This document shows positions 43,501 to 52,219 of a DNA stretch of 64,000 nt, piece after piece. The translations under genes and the position numbers were made by a program. This DNA is from JALHFZ01 sp963674625 (GTDB lineage: Bacteria; Synergistota; Synergistia; Synergistales; Aminobacteriaceae): positions 62,001 to 126,000 of the forward strand of contig CAXXXO010000002.1 in the NCBI GenBank assembly GCA_963674625.2, given 5' to 3'. Within the stretch, counting starts at the first letter, position 1; each line of letters opens with the position of its first letter. The notes under the pieces are model-generated. The model worked only from the letters and a program-made list of their open reading frames with translations. It was not told where the DNA came from and made no database searches.

Positions 43501-45595
43501 GGGAGTCTGCATCGAGGCCCTCCGGCAGGACGGAAAGGTCATGATCCCCCTTTCGGAGCGCATCTACGGAAGGACCGCCCTGGAGGACATCCTCTCTCCC
43601 GAAACGGGGGAACTCATCCTCAAGGCGGGAGAGTGCATCTCCTTCGTGAAATCCGAGGAGATCGAGCGAGCCGGGATAGAGTGCGTCTGGGTCCGCAGTC
43701 CCATGACGTGCACAGTGCGCCGGGGGATCTGCCAGGTGTGCTACGGCATGGACCTGGCCACCCGCAAGGAAGTGCCCATGGGCGAGGCGGTGGGCGTTGT
43801 GGCCGCCCAGTCCATAGGTGAACCGGGAACCCAGCTCACCATGCGGACCTTCCACACCGGTGGAGTGCGTCTGACGGGCGAGGACATCACCCAGGGTCTT
43901 CCCCGGATCGAGCAGCTTTTCGAGGTGCGCCGTCCGAAAAAAGTGGCCTTCCTCGCCGGAATCGACGGCCGGGTCACGGAAGTACGCACCATGGAGGGCA
44001 AGAGGAAGGTTATTCTCTCCTCCGACGACGCAGAGGGAAGCGAAAAGGTCACCTACAACATCCCCATCAGCCAGAACCTCCTCGTGAAAGAGGGGGACGC
44101 CGTCCGGAAGAGCGAAAAGATCACCGAAGGCAACGTCGATCCCCAGCAGCTTCTCGAGGTGGAGGGGATCGAGGCCGTCCAGAGGGCTCTCGTGGACGAG
44201 ATTCAGGAGGTCTACCGGTCCCAGGGAGTCTCCATCAACAATAAGCACATCGAGGTCATCCTCCGGAAGGTCGCTCCGGTCAACCGGGTGAAGATCCACG
44301 AGGAGGGGGACACATCCTTCGTCGCCGGAGATCTCGTCTGGACCAAGGACATCGACGACGAGATGACCCTCATAAAACAGGAGAACGAAGAGCATATCGA
44401 CGAAGCGGTCCGGATCTTCTCGGGGAGGATGCTCAAGGACGTGGTCTCCCAGAAGATGAACGATTCCGTCCAGAAATTCATAGGCGCTCCCCTCGACGAG
44501 GAGGCAATCCGGACGCTCCTGCGACCTGGAATGCTCATCTCCGCCCTTGTGGTCGAATATGAGGAAGGGCAGAACGTAACTCTCATCGTGGGGGAGGCGG
44601 CCTTCCGGAAGCACATGGAGGACATGGACCTCATAGAGGGCTTCACCACCGATGACGGAAAGGAAATACCTGCCGGTACCCACCTCACCCTGGGACAGCT
44701 TGCCCTCATCACGGCGGACGACCCCCGGCCTATTCTCGTACGGGACGGAGAAATGCTCGACAAGCTGGCCGACTCGGCCTATCTCGCCGCGGACATCCAC
44801 GACGGGGAGGAGAAAATCGCTTCCGCCGACCGGCTCTTCACCGCATCGGACGCGGCGCAGTGCAGGGCGCGGAACGTGCCCTCCCTCACCCTGTGGCACA
44901 CGGTGGAGCGGGTCAACATCCCCGACAAGCTCGAGGAAAGCCTGAAGGACCGCTGGGGCAAGCCCCTCGACCAGGCCATCGACTCAGAGGGGAACGCCGT
45001 AACCGAAATTCCCCAGCTCGTGGACGGCTCCATCATCAAGGGAATCCTCGACGGGCACATCTCGGCCATAGAGATCGAAGGGGCGATCTTCTCCCGGGAC
45101 CGTTTCCTCCGGGATCTCCTCTCAACGAAGATCTACGGCAAGGTACTTCTCGAACCCGTCTACGACAGGGGGAACAAGCTCCTGGCCGACGCCGGGCAGG
45201 AAGTCAACCAGCAGGTCATCGAGATCCTCGCAGGCAGCCCCGATATCCAGGAGCTGGTGGTCCGTCCCATGGGAGCTCCGCGGAAGGACGATGTGAAGAT
45301 TATCCAGAGGGCCACCTTCGTCCGGAAGCTCCGGGAGGGACCGACGACGAAACCCTTCGTCCACGGAATCACGAAAGCCGCCCTCGCCACGGACAGCTTC
45401 CTCAGCGCGGCATCCTTCCAGCAGACCGCCCAGGTTCTTGCAGGAGCGGCCGTGAAGGGGGAGATCGACCCCCTTGACGGGCTGAAGGAGAACGTGATCA
45501 TCGGACACCTCATCCCCGCGGGGACCGGAGTGGAGCATTTCCGGGCGATACGGGTCAAGTGTTCGAAGCAGGAAGCGGAGGGGCGAAAGGGATAG
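40586..45595 (+). CDS. rpoC: DNA-directed RNA polymerase subunit beta'
   Basis: Beta' subunit, 1669 residues, long compared with about 1200 in Bacillus and 1400 in E. coli. Zinc ribbon C63, C65, C80, C83; active-site NADFDGDQMAVH (from 628); second zinc cluster with RRGICQVCYGMD; trigger loop region GEPGTQLTMRTFHTGG. The extra length is mostly an insertion about residues 130-370, between the zinc ribbon and the clamp, comparable in position to the non-conserved domain of Thermus and Thermotoga. Start ATG 40586 (GAAGGGG upstream), with ATG 40598 as alternative. Confidence 0.98.
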   Translation: MNKQMAQREILGVRIKLASPERIRELSSGEVKKPETINYRTLRPEKDGLFCERIFGPTKSYECACGKYKRSGPKFKGIICDRCGVEVTDNRVRRERMGHIELAAPVVHIWYLRGIPSRLSLLLGTTTKDLEKVVYFAPTRQREAAYKVVMEGRRIDLARKNAVLSESEVRIHTHYDPKFKAEEAYKIITVDDVPVNEGDMLSANQVSRHKTEYGDELFKVETAMSLLSVPENTEWKAGDTLSAGDLEKLRKRFGDAVEAERAFMGNSEAFIVTAAVHLPFSRGDVVSDSEFRLYSTKYAGRFTAQKEVVTVEDPCYLVIGEGMSPFVPSDIILEREYELCASYDKKFHAGIGAEGVQALLDRIDLVQLAASLREEVSESTGQKKRKLIKRLQVAEDFRKGNATAKSMILEVLPVIPPDLRPMVQLDGGRFATSDLNDLYRRVINRNNRLKKLQELKAPEIIIRNEKRMLQEAVDALIDNGRMGKAVLGAGNRPLKSLTDLLRGKKGRFRQNLLGKRVDYSGRSVIVIGPQLKIYQCGLPKQMALELFKPFVIRQLVERGLAPNIKSARRIIERGREEIWGILEEIIKDHPVMLNRAPTLHRLGIQAFEPVLMEGKAIRLHPMVCTAFNADFDGDQMAVHVPLSIESQAEARLLMLSANNLLSPASGRPVMTPTQDIVLGIYYLTDMKDKVEGEDLPHFSGLDDVLVAFNHNVVHVNSRVRMKRDPLWPRDAKDTEGDDRWMETSPGRVVFNSILPEGLRYINRQLGKKDLGIILDRAYDLVDRVSMVTMLDDIKSLGYHWATVSGISFGVQSIIIPPEKAELTREAMEQDEELKSEYNMGILTSDEYLFQKESLWSEKSRAIADSIVDHMERDNPIRMMSDSGARGSRSQMGQMAGIRGLMSDPSGRIIDYPITANFREGMNMLEYFISTHGARKGLADTALRTAKSGYLTRRLVDVAQDLIITEHDCGTDQGVCIEALRQDGKVMIPLSERIYGRTALEDILSPETGELILKAGECISFVKSEEIERAGIECVWVRSPMTCTVRRGICQVCYGMDLATRKEVPMGEAVGVVAAQSIGEPGTQLTMRTFHTGGVRLTGEDITQGLPRIEQLFEVRRPKKVAFLAGIDGRVTEVRTMEGKRKVILSSDDAEGSEKVTYNIPISQNLLVKEGDAVRKSEKITEGNVDPQQLLEVEGIEAVQRALVDEIQEVYRSQGVSINNKHIEVILRKVAPVNRVKIHEEGDTSFVAGDLVWTKDIDDEMTLIKQENEEHIDEAVRIFSGRMLKDVVSQKMNDSVQKFIGAPLDEEAIRTLLRPGMLISALVVEYEEGQNVTLIVGEAAFRKHMEDMDLIEGFTTDDGKEIPAGTHLTLGQLALITADDPRPILVRDGEMLDKLADSAYLAADIHDGEEKIASADRLFTASDAAQCRARNVPSLTLWHTVERVNIPDKLEESLKDRWGKPLDQAIDSEGNAVTEIPQLVDGSIIKGILDGHISAIEIEGAIFSRDRFLRDLLSTKIYGKVLLEPVYDRGNKLLADAGQEVNQQVIEILAGSPDIQELVVRPMGAPRKDDVKIIQRATFVRKLREGPTTKPFVHGITKAALATDSFLSAASFQQTAQVLAGAAVKGEIDPLDGLKENVIIGHLIPAGTGVEHFRAIRVKCSKQEAEGRKG

Positions 45596-45646
45596 ACCGG
45601 GTGAAGATAAATTCAGCAAATCGGGCGGGAGCCGGAAAAGTCGTGC

Positions 45647-45676
45647 TTGACACGGCTCCTGCCTGTTTGGTATTAT
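45647..45676 (+). promoter_or_regulatory. promoter of the str ribosomal operon
   Basis: TTGACA (45647-45652), 18-base spacer, TATTAT (45671-45676) in the 112-base gap after rpoC. It gives a leader of about 25 bases to the L7Ae-like gene. Confidence 0.65.
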
Positions 45677-45707
45677 TCCTTGGTGCTTTTGCACGGGAGG
45701 AATTCTA

Positions 45708-45953
45708 TTGCCTGTAAACGAGCTGGCAGTACCCGGAAGAATCACCGGCGAACGGCAGGTGGCCAGAAAGCTGAAGGCAGGAAAAGTGGCGAAGCTCTTT
45801 ATCGCCGACGATGCGGACCCGAAGCTTACGGCTCCCCTTGAGGCCGAAGCGCTGCGGCAGGGAATACCCGTTGAAAGGGTAAGCGACATGGTCCGGCTCG
45901 GCCGGGCCTGTGCAATCGCCCGGGGAGCTTCCGCAGCGGGAATTGAAAGATAA
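45708..45953 (+). CDS. L7Ae-family RNA-binding protein (YbxF-like)
   Basis: 81-residue L7Ae/L30e-fold protein, known in Bacillus as a kink-turn RNA binder (YbxF/YlxQ group) encoded exactly here between rpoC and rpsL. Landmarks: RQVARKLKAGKVAKLFIADDAD and the C-terminal LGRACAIARGASAAGI, which corresponds to the RNA-binding loop region. Start TTG, supported by GGGAGG (45695-45700) 7 bases upstream and by the typical length. Binding partner (rRNA or leader RNA) cannot be told. Confidence 0.85.
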   Translation: MPVNELAVPGRITGERQVARKLKAGKVAKLFIADDADPKLTAPLEAEALRQGIPVERVSDMVRLGRACAIARGASAAGIER

Positions 45954-46006
45954 GCGGGCAGATAAAGGCCCGCGAAAAGAAAGAAAAGACGGAAGGAGGA
46001 AGTTGT

Positions 46007-46378
46007 GTGCCAACAATCAACCAGCTCATTCGACACGGCCGGGAGGACAAAAGGCAGAAAACGGATGCCCCCGCACTTCAGGGAAATCCCGCCCGCCGGG
46101 GCGTGTGCACCAGGGTGTACACGGTAACGCCGAAAAAGCCGAACTCGGCCCTCAGAAAAGTCGCCCGCGTCCGTCTCACCAACGGAATTGAAGTGACATC
46201 CTATATCCCGGGGATCGGCCATAATCTCCAGGAGCACTCGGTGGTCCTCGTGCGGGGAGGAAGGGTAAAGGACCTTCCCGGCGTGCGGTACCACATTATC
46301 CGGGGGACGCTCGACTGCGGAGGCGTGGAAAACCGGAAAAGATCGCGCTCGAAGTACGGCGCTCGGAAGCCTAAGTAG
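46007..46378 (+). CDS. rpsL: 30S ribosomal protein S12
   Basis: S12 lines the decoding centre. 123 residues starting PTINQLIRHGR after the initiator, with TPKKPNSALRKVARV and GHNLQEHSVVLVRGGRVKDL; the lysines altered in streptomycin-resistant mutants are wild type. Start GTG follows GGAAGGAGGAAG. No long C-terminal extension. Confidence 0.98.
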   Translation: MPTINQLIRHGREDKRQKTDAPALQGNPARRGVCTRVYTVTPKKPNSALRKVARVRLTNGIEVTSYIPGIGHNLQEHSVVLVRGGRVKDLPGVRYHIIRGTLDCGGVENRKRSRSKYGARKPK

Positions 46379-46423
46379 GTTTTGCGGCTCATGAAGAAGC
46401 ATTTTTTGAGGAGGGATTGACCT

Positions 46424-46894
46424 ATGCCGCGCAAGGGGCATGTCAAAAAACGTCAGATTCTGCCGGATACCAGGTTCGGCAGCCTCGCACTGGCCAAGTT
46501 CATCAACAGCCTGATGCGGAAGGGAAAGAAGAGCGTGGCCGAGAGGGTTATGTATCATGCCCTCGATATCGCCGGAGAAAAGCTCAGCGTTGAGCCTTTC
46601 GAGGTGTTCACGAAGGCCGTAGAGAATGTACGTCCCCTGGTGGAGGTCCGCCCCCGCAGAGTCGGCGGAGCGACATACCAGGTTCCCGTAGAGGTTCCCG
46701 CAGAGCGTGCCCAGGTCCTTACGATCCGCTGGATGCTGAACTTCTCGAGGGCGAAAAAGGGAATGCCAATGTCCGAGAGACTTGCCCGGGAATTCATGGA
46801 TGCCTACAAGGGTGAAGGAAGCTCCATTAAAAAGAAGGAAGATACCCATAAGATGGCGGAAGCGAACCGTGCCTTTGCTCACTATCGCTGGTAA
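46424..46894 (+). CDS. rpsG: 30S ribosomal protein S7
   Basis: S7 initiates assembly of the 16S 3' domain and is the usual autogenous repressor of the str operon. 156 residues with MPRKGHVKKR, RPLVEVRPRRVGGATYQVP and AHYRW at the end. Start ATG after GAGGAGG, 45 bases after rpsL. Confidence 0.98.
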   Translation: MPRKGHVKKRQILPDTRFGSLALAKFINSLMRKGKKSVAERVMYHALDIAGEKLSVEPFEVFTKAVENVRPLVEVRPRRVGGATYQVPVEVPAERAQVLTIRWMLNFSRAKKGMPMSERLAREFMDAYKGEGSSIKKKEDTHKMAEANRAFAHYRW

Positions 46895-46949
46895 TCCCTT
46901 GAAAGGGAAATCAACGCCCATCAACGGAAACGAGGCTTTCGAATAAGTT

Positions 46950-49013
46950 ATGCAGACACTTGATATGAAAAGAATTCGAAATATCGGCATCGCCGCCCAT
47001 ATAGACGCAGGGAAGACGACAACCACCGAACGAATTCTCTTCTACACCGGAAAAAGCTACAAAATGGGCGAAGTTCATGAAGGCGCTGCGGTCATGGACT
47101 TCATGGACCAGGAACGGGAGAGGGGAATCACCATCTCTTCCGCCGCCACAACATGCATGTGGAAGGATCATTACATCAATATTATTGATACGCCCGGCCA
47201 CGTGGATTTTACGGTTGAGGTTGAACGGTCCATGCGCGTGCTTGACGGAGCGGTCGCGGTCTTCTGCGCGGTCGGCGGCGTCGAGCCCCAGTCCGAGACC
47301 GTGTGGAGGCAGGCGGACAAATACCATGTCCCCCGCATAGCCTTTGTGAACAAGATGGACCGCGTCGGGGCAGACTTTTTCAATGTCGTTGAGGGCATAA
47401 AACGGAAACTCGGTGCCAGGCCGGTTGTCATTCAGCTTCCCATCGGCATGGAGGAAAGTTTTTCGGGAATGGTCGATCTCGTAAACATGCGCGGCATCCG
47501 GTACACGGACGATCTCGGAACGGACCCCCATGTCGTTCCTATCCCCGAAGACATGGCCGGGGAAGTGCGCACTGCCAGGGAGAATATGATCGAACTTCTC
47601 GCCGATTACGATGAAGAGCTTATGGCTCTCTATCTCGACGGCAAGGAAGTTTCCACCGAGCTGATCAAAAAAGCCCTCCGGGCCGGGACGATCGCCCTGA
47701 AAGTCGTTCCCGTTCTCTGCGGGTCCGCCTTCAAAAACAAGGGTGTTCAGATGATCCTTGATGCCGTGATCGACTATCTTCCGAGTCCAGTGGACCTTCC
47801 GCCCACCGTGGCCATCGATCCCCGGACCATGGAGGAAGTGCACAGGGAAAGCAGCATTTCCGAGCCCTTTACCGCCCTTGCATTCAAGATCTCCGTTGAT
47901 CCTTTCGTCGGCCGACTGGTGTTCACCAGAATTTATTCCGGCACGCTGGTCAAAGGGACGACGGTTTACAACCCGGTGAGCAACACGAGGGAACGGGTTG
48001 GAAGAATCCTGCGGATGCATGCCAACAAGCGGGAGGAACTCGACGATGCCATGGCCGGCATGATCGTGGCTCTTCCCGGGCTGAAGGCGACCCGCACCGG
48101 CGACACTCTGTGCGACGAACAGAACCCCGTGGTCCTTGAAAACCTCGTTTTTCCCGAGCCTGTCATCTCCCTTTCCGTGGAGCCGGCGACGAAAAACGAC
48201 AAGATCAAGCTGACAAAGGGCCTCGTCGCTCTTGCCGAAGAGGACCCGACCTTCAAAGTCAACACCGACGAGGAAACATCTCAGACAATCATCCGCGGAA
48301 TGGGCGAGCTTCACCTCGAGATCATCGTCGACCGCCTCAAGCGGGAATTCGGCGTGGACGTCCGGGTCGGACGCCCCCAGGTGGCCTACCGGGAAGCCAT
48401 CCGCAACAGTTCCCGGGCGGAGGGAAAATATATCCGCCAGTCCGGCGGCCGGGGGCAGTACGGCCACGTGGTCTTCGAAATGGAGCCTCTTCCCGAGGGC
48501 AAGGGGTATGAATTCGAGGACAGGATCGTTGGAGGGACTATCCCCAGAGAATATATCTCTGCCGTACAGAAGGGCCTCGACGATGCCCTCAACAACGGAG
48601 TGCTCGGCGGTTATCCTGTTATCGGAATCAAAGTCGCCCTTGTGGACGGAAGCTTCCATGAAGTGGACAGTTCTGAAATGGCCTTCAAGATCGCAGCCTC
48701 CATAGGGTTCAAGGAAGCGATGAGAAAGGCGGGACCCGTTCTCATGGAGCCCATCATGTCGGTTGAAGTCGTCACTCCCGAGGATTATCTCGGAGATGTG
48801 ATCGGCGACCTCTCGTCCCGGAGAGGGCGGATCGAAGGAATGGATACCCGGGTGAACACCCGTCTTGTCCGGGCCTTTGTTCCCCTGGCGGAGATGTTCG
48901 GCTATGCCACAGACCTCAGAAGCAAAACGTCGGGCAGGGCCACCTATTCCATGCAGTTCGACCATTACGAGCCGGCGGCCGCGGAAGTGGCCGAAAAGGT
49001 CCTCAAGGGCTGA
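46950..49013 (+). CDS. fusA: elongation factor G
   Basis: Translocase GTPase. 687 residues: G1 AHIDAGKTT (16-24), G2 region ERGITISSAAT, G3 DTPGH, G4 NKMD, then domains II-V with GRGQYGHVVFEMEP and SRRGRIEGMD. Slightly weaker ribosome site (GAGG about 20 bases upstream) than its neighbours. Standard str operon position. Confidence 0.98.
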   Translation: MQTLDMKRIRNIGIAAHIDAGKTTTTERILFYTGKSYKMGEVHEGAAVMDFMDQERERGITISSAATTCMWKDHYINIIDTPGHVDFTVEVERSMRVLDGAVAVFCAVGGVEPQSETVWRQADKYHVPRIAFVNKMDRVGADFFNVVEGIKRKLGARPVVIQLPIGMEESFSGMVDLVNMRGIRYTDDLGTDPHVVPIPEDMAGEVRTARENMIELLADYDEELMALYLDGKEVSTELIKKALRAGTIALKVVPVLCGSAFKNKGVQMILDAVIDYLPSPVDLPPTVAIDPRTMEEVHRESSISEPFTALAFKISVDPFVGRLVFTRIYSGTLVKGTTVYNPVSNTRERVGRILRMHANKREELDDAMAGMIVALPGLKATRTGDTLCDEQNPVVLENLVFPEPVISLSVEPATKNDKIKLTKGLVALAEEDPTFKVNTDEETSQTIIRGMGELHLEIIVDRLKREFGVDVRVGRPQVAYREAIRNSSRAEGKYIRQSGGRGQYGHVVFEMEPLPEGKGYEFEDRIVGGTIPREYISAVQKGLDDALNNGVLGGYPVIGIKVALVDGSFHEVDSSEMAFKIAASIGFKEAMRKAGPVLMEPIMSVEVVTPEDYLGDVIGDLSSRRGRIEGMDTRVNTRLVRAFVPLAEMFGYATDLRSKTSGRATYSMQFDHYEPAAAEVAEKVLKG

Positions 49014-49065
49014 CGGACAGCCGACCAAATACAAAAAGAAAATCATCAAGGAGGGAATCTTCACA

Positions 49066-50268
49066 ATGGCAAAGGAGAAATTCGAGCGAACAAAGCCCCA
49101 TCTGAACATCGGCACCATCGGCCACATCGACCACGGCAAGACGACGCTGACGGCGGCGATCACGAAGTGCCTTGCGACGTCGAACCTCGCGTCCTTCACG
49201 GCCTACGACATGATCGACAAGGCCCCCGAGGAGCGCGAGCGGGGAATCACCATCAACATCGCCCATGTGGAGTACCAGACCGCGAACCGGCACTATGCCC
49301 ACATCGACTGCCCTGGGCACGCGGACTACATCAAGAACATGATCACCGGGGCCGCCCAGATGGACGGCGGAATCCTCGTGGTCAGCGCAGCCGACGGCCC
49401 CATGCCCCAGACCCGTGAGCACGTGCTTCTTGCCCGGCAGGTCAACGTACCCGCCCTGGTGGTCTTCATGAACAAGACGGACCAGGTGGACGACGACGAG
49501 CTTCTCGACCTTGTGGAGATGGAAGTCCGGGAGCTTCTCAGCAAGTACGAATTCCCTGGAGACGACATTCCTGTCGTCCGCGGGTCCGCCCTCAAGGTGC
49601 TTGAGGAGGGTACGGGAACCCGTGAGGACCCGGTGAGCGCATGCATCTGGGAGCTCATGGACGCGTGCGACAATTACATTCCCACGCCACTTCGTGAAGT
49701 GGACAAGCCGTTCCTCATGCCCATCGAGGACGTCTTCACCATTACGGGCCGGGGTACGGTGGTCACGGGGCGTGTAGAGCGTGGAGTGATCAAGGGCGGA
49801 GAAGAAGTGGCGATCATCGGAATGAAGCCTGACATCACGAAGACGGTGGCCACGTCCCTTGAGATGTTCCGCAAGATACTGGACAGCGCCATGGCGGGAG
49901 ACAACGTTGGAGTGCTTCTGCGCGGAGTGGATAAAGAGGGAGTGGAGCGTGGTCAGGTACTGGCGAAGCCTGGATCGATCACGCCGCACACGAAGTTCAA
50001 GGCGGAGGTATACGTACTGAAGAAGGAGGAGGGAGGCCGCCACACGCCCTTCTTTGCGGGTTACAAGCCGCAGTTCTACTTCCGTACGACGGACGTCACG
50101 GGCAGTATCAAGCTTCCGGAGGGAGTGGAGATGGTCATTCCCGGAGACAACGCGACATTTGAAGTGGATCTTATCGTGCCCATCGCCATGGAGGCGGGGC
50201 TTCGCTTTGCGGTGCGTGAAGGCGGCCATACTGTGGGCGCCGGAGTCGTCACCGAAATACTCGAATAA
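49066..50268 (+). CDS. tuf: elongation factor Tu
   Basis: Brings aminoacyl-tRNA to the ribosome. 400 residues: G1 GHIDHGKTT (19-27; most species have GHVDHGKT), ERGITINIAHVEY, DCPGHADY, NKTDQVDD, and C-terminal VAPFFAGYKPQFY-like region (HTPFFAGYKPQFYFRT). Start ATG after AAGGAGGG. Arg CGT and related codons are more frequent than in neighbours, as expected for very high expression. Only 20 bases separate it from rpsJ. Confidence 0.98.
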   Translation: MAKEKFERTKPHLNIGTIGHIDHGKTTLTAAITKCLATSNLASFTAYDMIDKAPEERERGITINIAHVEYQTANRHYAHIDCPGHADYIKNMITGAAQMDGGILVVSAADGPMPQTREHVLLARQVNVPALVVFMNKTDQVDDDELLDLVEMEVRELLSKYEFPGDDIPVVRGSALKVLEEGTGTREDPVSACIWELMDACDNYIPTPLREVDKPFLMPIEDVFTITGRGTVVTGRVERGVIKGGEEVAIIGMKPDITKTVATSLEMFRKILDSAMAGDNVGVLLRGVDKEGVERGQVLAKPGSITPHTKFKAEVYVLKKEEGGRHTPFFAGYKPQFYFRTTDVTGSIKLPEGVEMVIPGDNATFEVDLIVPIAMEAGLRFAVREGGHTVGAGVVTEILE

Positions 50269-50288
50269 CCCCAGAGGGGGAATTGGCA

Positions 50289-50594
50289 GTGGCTAAGAAA
50301 ATCAGAATCCGGCTGAAGGCCTTCGATCATCGCGTCCTTGACAGTTCGGCATCCCAGATCGCCGAGACGGCGGGGAGAAGCGGCGCAAAGGTATCGGGAC
50401 CGATCCCCCTTCCGACCGAGATCAACAAGATAACAGTCCTGAAGTCCCCTCACAAGGACAAGGACGCCCGGGAACAGTTTGAAACCAGGACTCATAAGCG
50501 CCTCATCGACATCATCAACCCGACGCAGAAGACGATGGACGCGCTTATGCAGCTGAACCTTCCTTCTGGGGTAGACATCCAGATAAAACTGTAG
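50289..50594 (+). CDS. rpsJ: 30S ribosomal protein S10
   Basis: S10 (also NusE, a transcription antitermination factor). 101 residues: KIRIRLKAFDHRVLD at the start, TEINKITVLKSPHKDKDAREQFE loop region, DIINPTQKTMDALM. GTG 50289 is preferred because AGAGGGGG ends eight bases upstream; a TTG at 50283 is too close to that site. First gene of the S10 cluster, fused to str without a promoter gap. Confidence 0.96.
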   Translation: MAKKIRIRLKAFDHRVLDSSASQIAETAGRSGAKVSGPIPLPTEINKITVLKSPHKDKDAREQFETRTHKRLIDIINPTQKTMDALMQLNLPSGVDIQIKL

Positions 50595-50627
50595 GGGAAG
50601 CTCTGAGCTGAAAGGAGTGGAAGTGCA

Positions 50628-51254
50628 ATGAGTATGGGTATTCTGGGAAAGAAGCTTGGCATGGCCCAGATATACAACGAGCAGGGGCAGGCGGTGCCTG
50701 TCACCGTGATCCAGGCGGGACCCTGCCCTGTGGTGGATATGAAGACCCCCGAGAAGGACGGATACAGCGCCCTCGTGCTGGGATACGGTTCGGTGAATAA
50801 GCGGAAGCTGAACAAGTCCAGGAAAGGGCTCTTCGAAAAAAGCGACGTGGAACCGAAGAATACCCTCCGGGAATTCCGGCTCGATTCAGTGGAAGACTAT
50901 TCCGTCGGGCAGGAGATACTTGTCTCCCTCTTCGCCGAAGGAGAAATGGTGAACGTCGCCGGCATCAGCAAGGGCAAGGGTTTTGCCGGAGTCGTCAAGA
51001 AATACCATTTTAAGGGTTCCAATGCGAGCCATGGAGCCTCGGTCGTTCACCGACGGAGCGGTTCCAGCGGCGCAAGCAGCTATCCCGGCCGTGTTTTCAA
51101 GGGCAAAAGAATGCCCGGCAGGATGGGCGGCGAGAAAGTCACCGTAAAAAATCTCGCTGTCGTAGCAGTGGACACCGACAATAACCTTCTTCTTGTCAAG
51201 GGTGCAGTTCCGGGCGCGAAAAACGGCCTGGTGACCCTTTTCAAGCAAGGCTAG
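50628..51254 (+). CDS. rplC: 50S ribosomal protein L3
   Basis: L3 starts 50S assembly near the peptidyl transferase centre. 208 residues with GILGKKLGMAQIYN, SKGKGFAGVVKKYHFKG and PGRMGGEKVTVKNL. ATG 50628 has AGGAG 10 bases upstream; a second ATG at 50634 is possible. Confidence 0.97.
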   Translation: MSMGILGKKLGMAQIYNEQGQAVPVTVIQAGPCPVVDMKTPEKDGYSALVLGYGSVNKRKLNKSRKGLFEKSDVEPKNTLREFRLDSVEDYSVGQEILVSLFAEGEMVNVAGISKGKGFAGVVKKYHFKGSNASHGASVVHRRSGSSGASSYPGRVFKGKRMPGRMGGEKVTVKNLAVVAVDTDNNLLLVKGAVPGAKNGLVTLFKQG

Positions 51255-51281
51255 TCGGCAGAGAAGGAGGCCGGAATTACA

Positions 51282-51905
51282 ATGCCTACCCTGAAACTCG
51301 TATCATTCCAGGGAGAACAGGTCGGTGAAGTGGACCTCGGAGACGCGGTCTTTGCCGCTCCCGTTCACGTTCCCGCCATGCACCAGGTTGTAGTGGCCCA
51401 GCTGGCGAACCGCCGCAGGGGCACCCAGTCAGCCAAGACCCGCGGAGAAGTGCGGGGTGGAGGAAAAAAACCCTGGAGACAGAAAAAGACCGGACGGGCC
51501 CGTCACGGGAGCATCCGTTCTCCTCTGTGGACCGGCGGCGGCGTCACCCACGCCCCGAAACCAAGGGATTACAGCCAGAAAGTGAACAAGAAAGTCCGCC
51601 GCCTCGCCATGAAAAGCGCCCTTTCCCTCAAGGTCAGGGATGAGCTTCTCACGGTGGTGAATTCCTTCGACATGAACGCGCCGTCTACAAAGGCAATGCT
51701 CGCTTTCTTTACGGCGGTCAAGGCACGAAAACCCCTCATCATTCTTCCCGAGGGGGACGAGTTCGTCCAGAAATCAGCCCGCAACGTGCCGGGCGCGAAG
51801 GTGATCAATATGGGCAACATCAACGTCTATGACCTCCTCAACGCGGGAACCCTGGTTCTCACTCCCGAGGTCGTCAGCAAGCTGGAGGAGGTGTATGCGG
51901 GATGA
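51282..51905 (+). CDS. rplD: 50S ribosomal protein L4
   Basis: L4, exit-tunnel protein and in some bacteria the S10 operon repressor. 207 residues with the tunnel loop KTRGEVRGGGKKPWRQKKT and GRARHGSIRSPLW. Start ATG after AGAAGGAGG; stop overlaps rplW (ATGA). Confidence 0.97.
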   Translation: MPTLKLVSFQGEQVGEVDLGDAVFAAPVHVPAMHQVVVAQLANRRRGTQSAKTRGEVRGGGKKPWRQKKTGRARHGSIRSPLWTGGGVTHAPKPRDYSQKVNKKVRRLAMKSALSLKVRDELLTVVNSFDMNAPSTKAMLAFFTAVKARKPLIILPEGDEFVQKSARNVPGAKVINMGNINVYDLLNAGTLVLTPEVVSKLEEVYAG

Positions 51906-52198
51906 ATCTCGTCGCACACGACATTATTCTTCGTCCTGTCATCACTGAAAAAAGCAGCCGTCTCATGGAGCTGAACAAGTACACATTTGAAGTGCATCCC
52001 TCGGCCAACAAGATCCAGGTCCGAAAAGCCATAGAGGAGATCTTCAAGGTTAAGGTGCTCAGCGTGCATACGATTTCAATTCATTCGAAGCCCAAGAGAA
52101 TGGGTGCCTTCCTGGGAAAGACCCGGTCGTGGAAGAAAGCGATCGTCAGTCTTGCACAGGGCGAGCGCATCGAATTCTTCGAAGGCGCGAGCATATAG
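51902..52198 (+). CDS. rplW: 50S ribosomal protein L23
   Basis: L23 at the tunnel exit, docking site for trigger factor and SRP. 98 residues with DIILRPVITEKSSRLME, YTFEVHPSANKIQVRKAIE and the KPKRMGAFLGKTRSWKKA loop. Start overlaps the rplD stop (ATGA). Confidence 0.97.
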   Translation: MNLVAHDIILRPVITEKSSRLMELNKYTFEVHPSANKIQVRKAIEEIFKVKVLSVHTISIHSKPKRMGAFLGKTRSWKKAIVSLAQGERIEFFEGASI

Positions 52199-52219
52199 CG
52201 GAAGGAGCAGGCATTTCAA

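Noticed and set aside
42539..44899. Minus-strand frame of 786 codons opposite rpoC
   Set aside because: Antisense shadow of rpoC, no domain or ribosome site.
49066..50268. Horizontal transfer of tuf because of different codon use
   Set aside because: Codon shift fits high expression, and the position in the str operon is ancestral.
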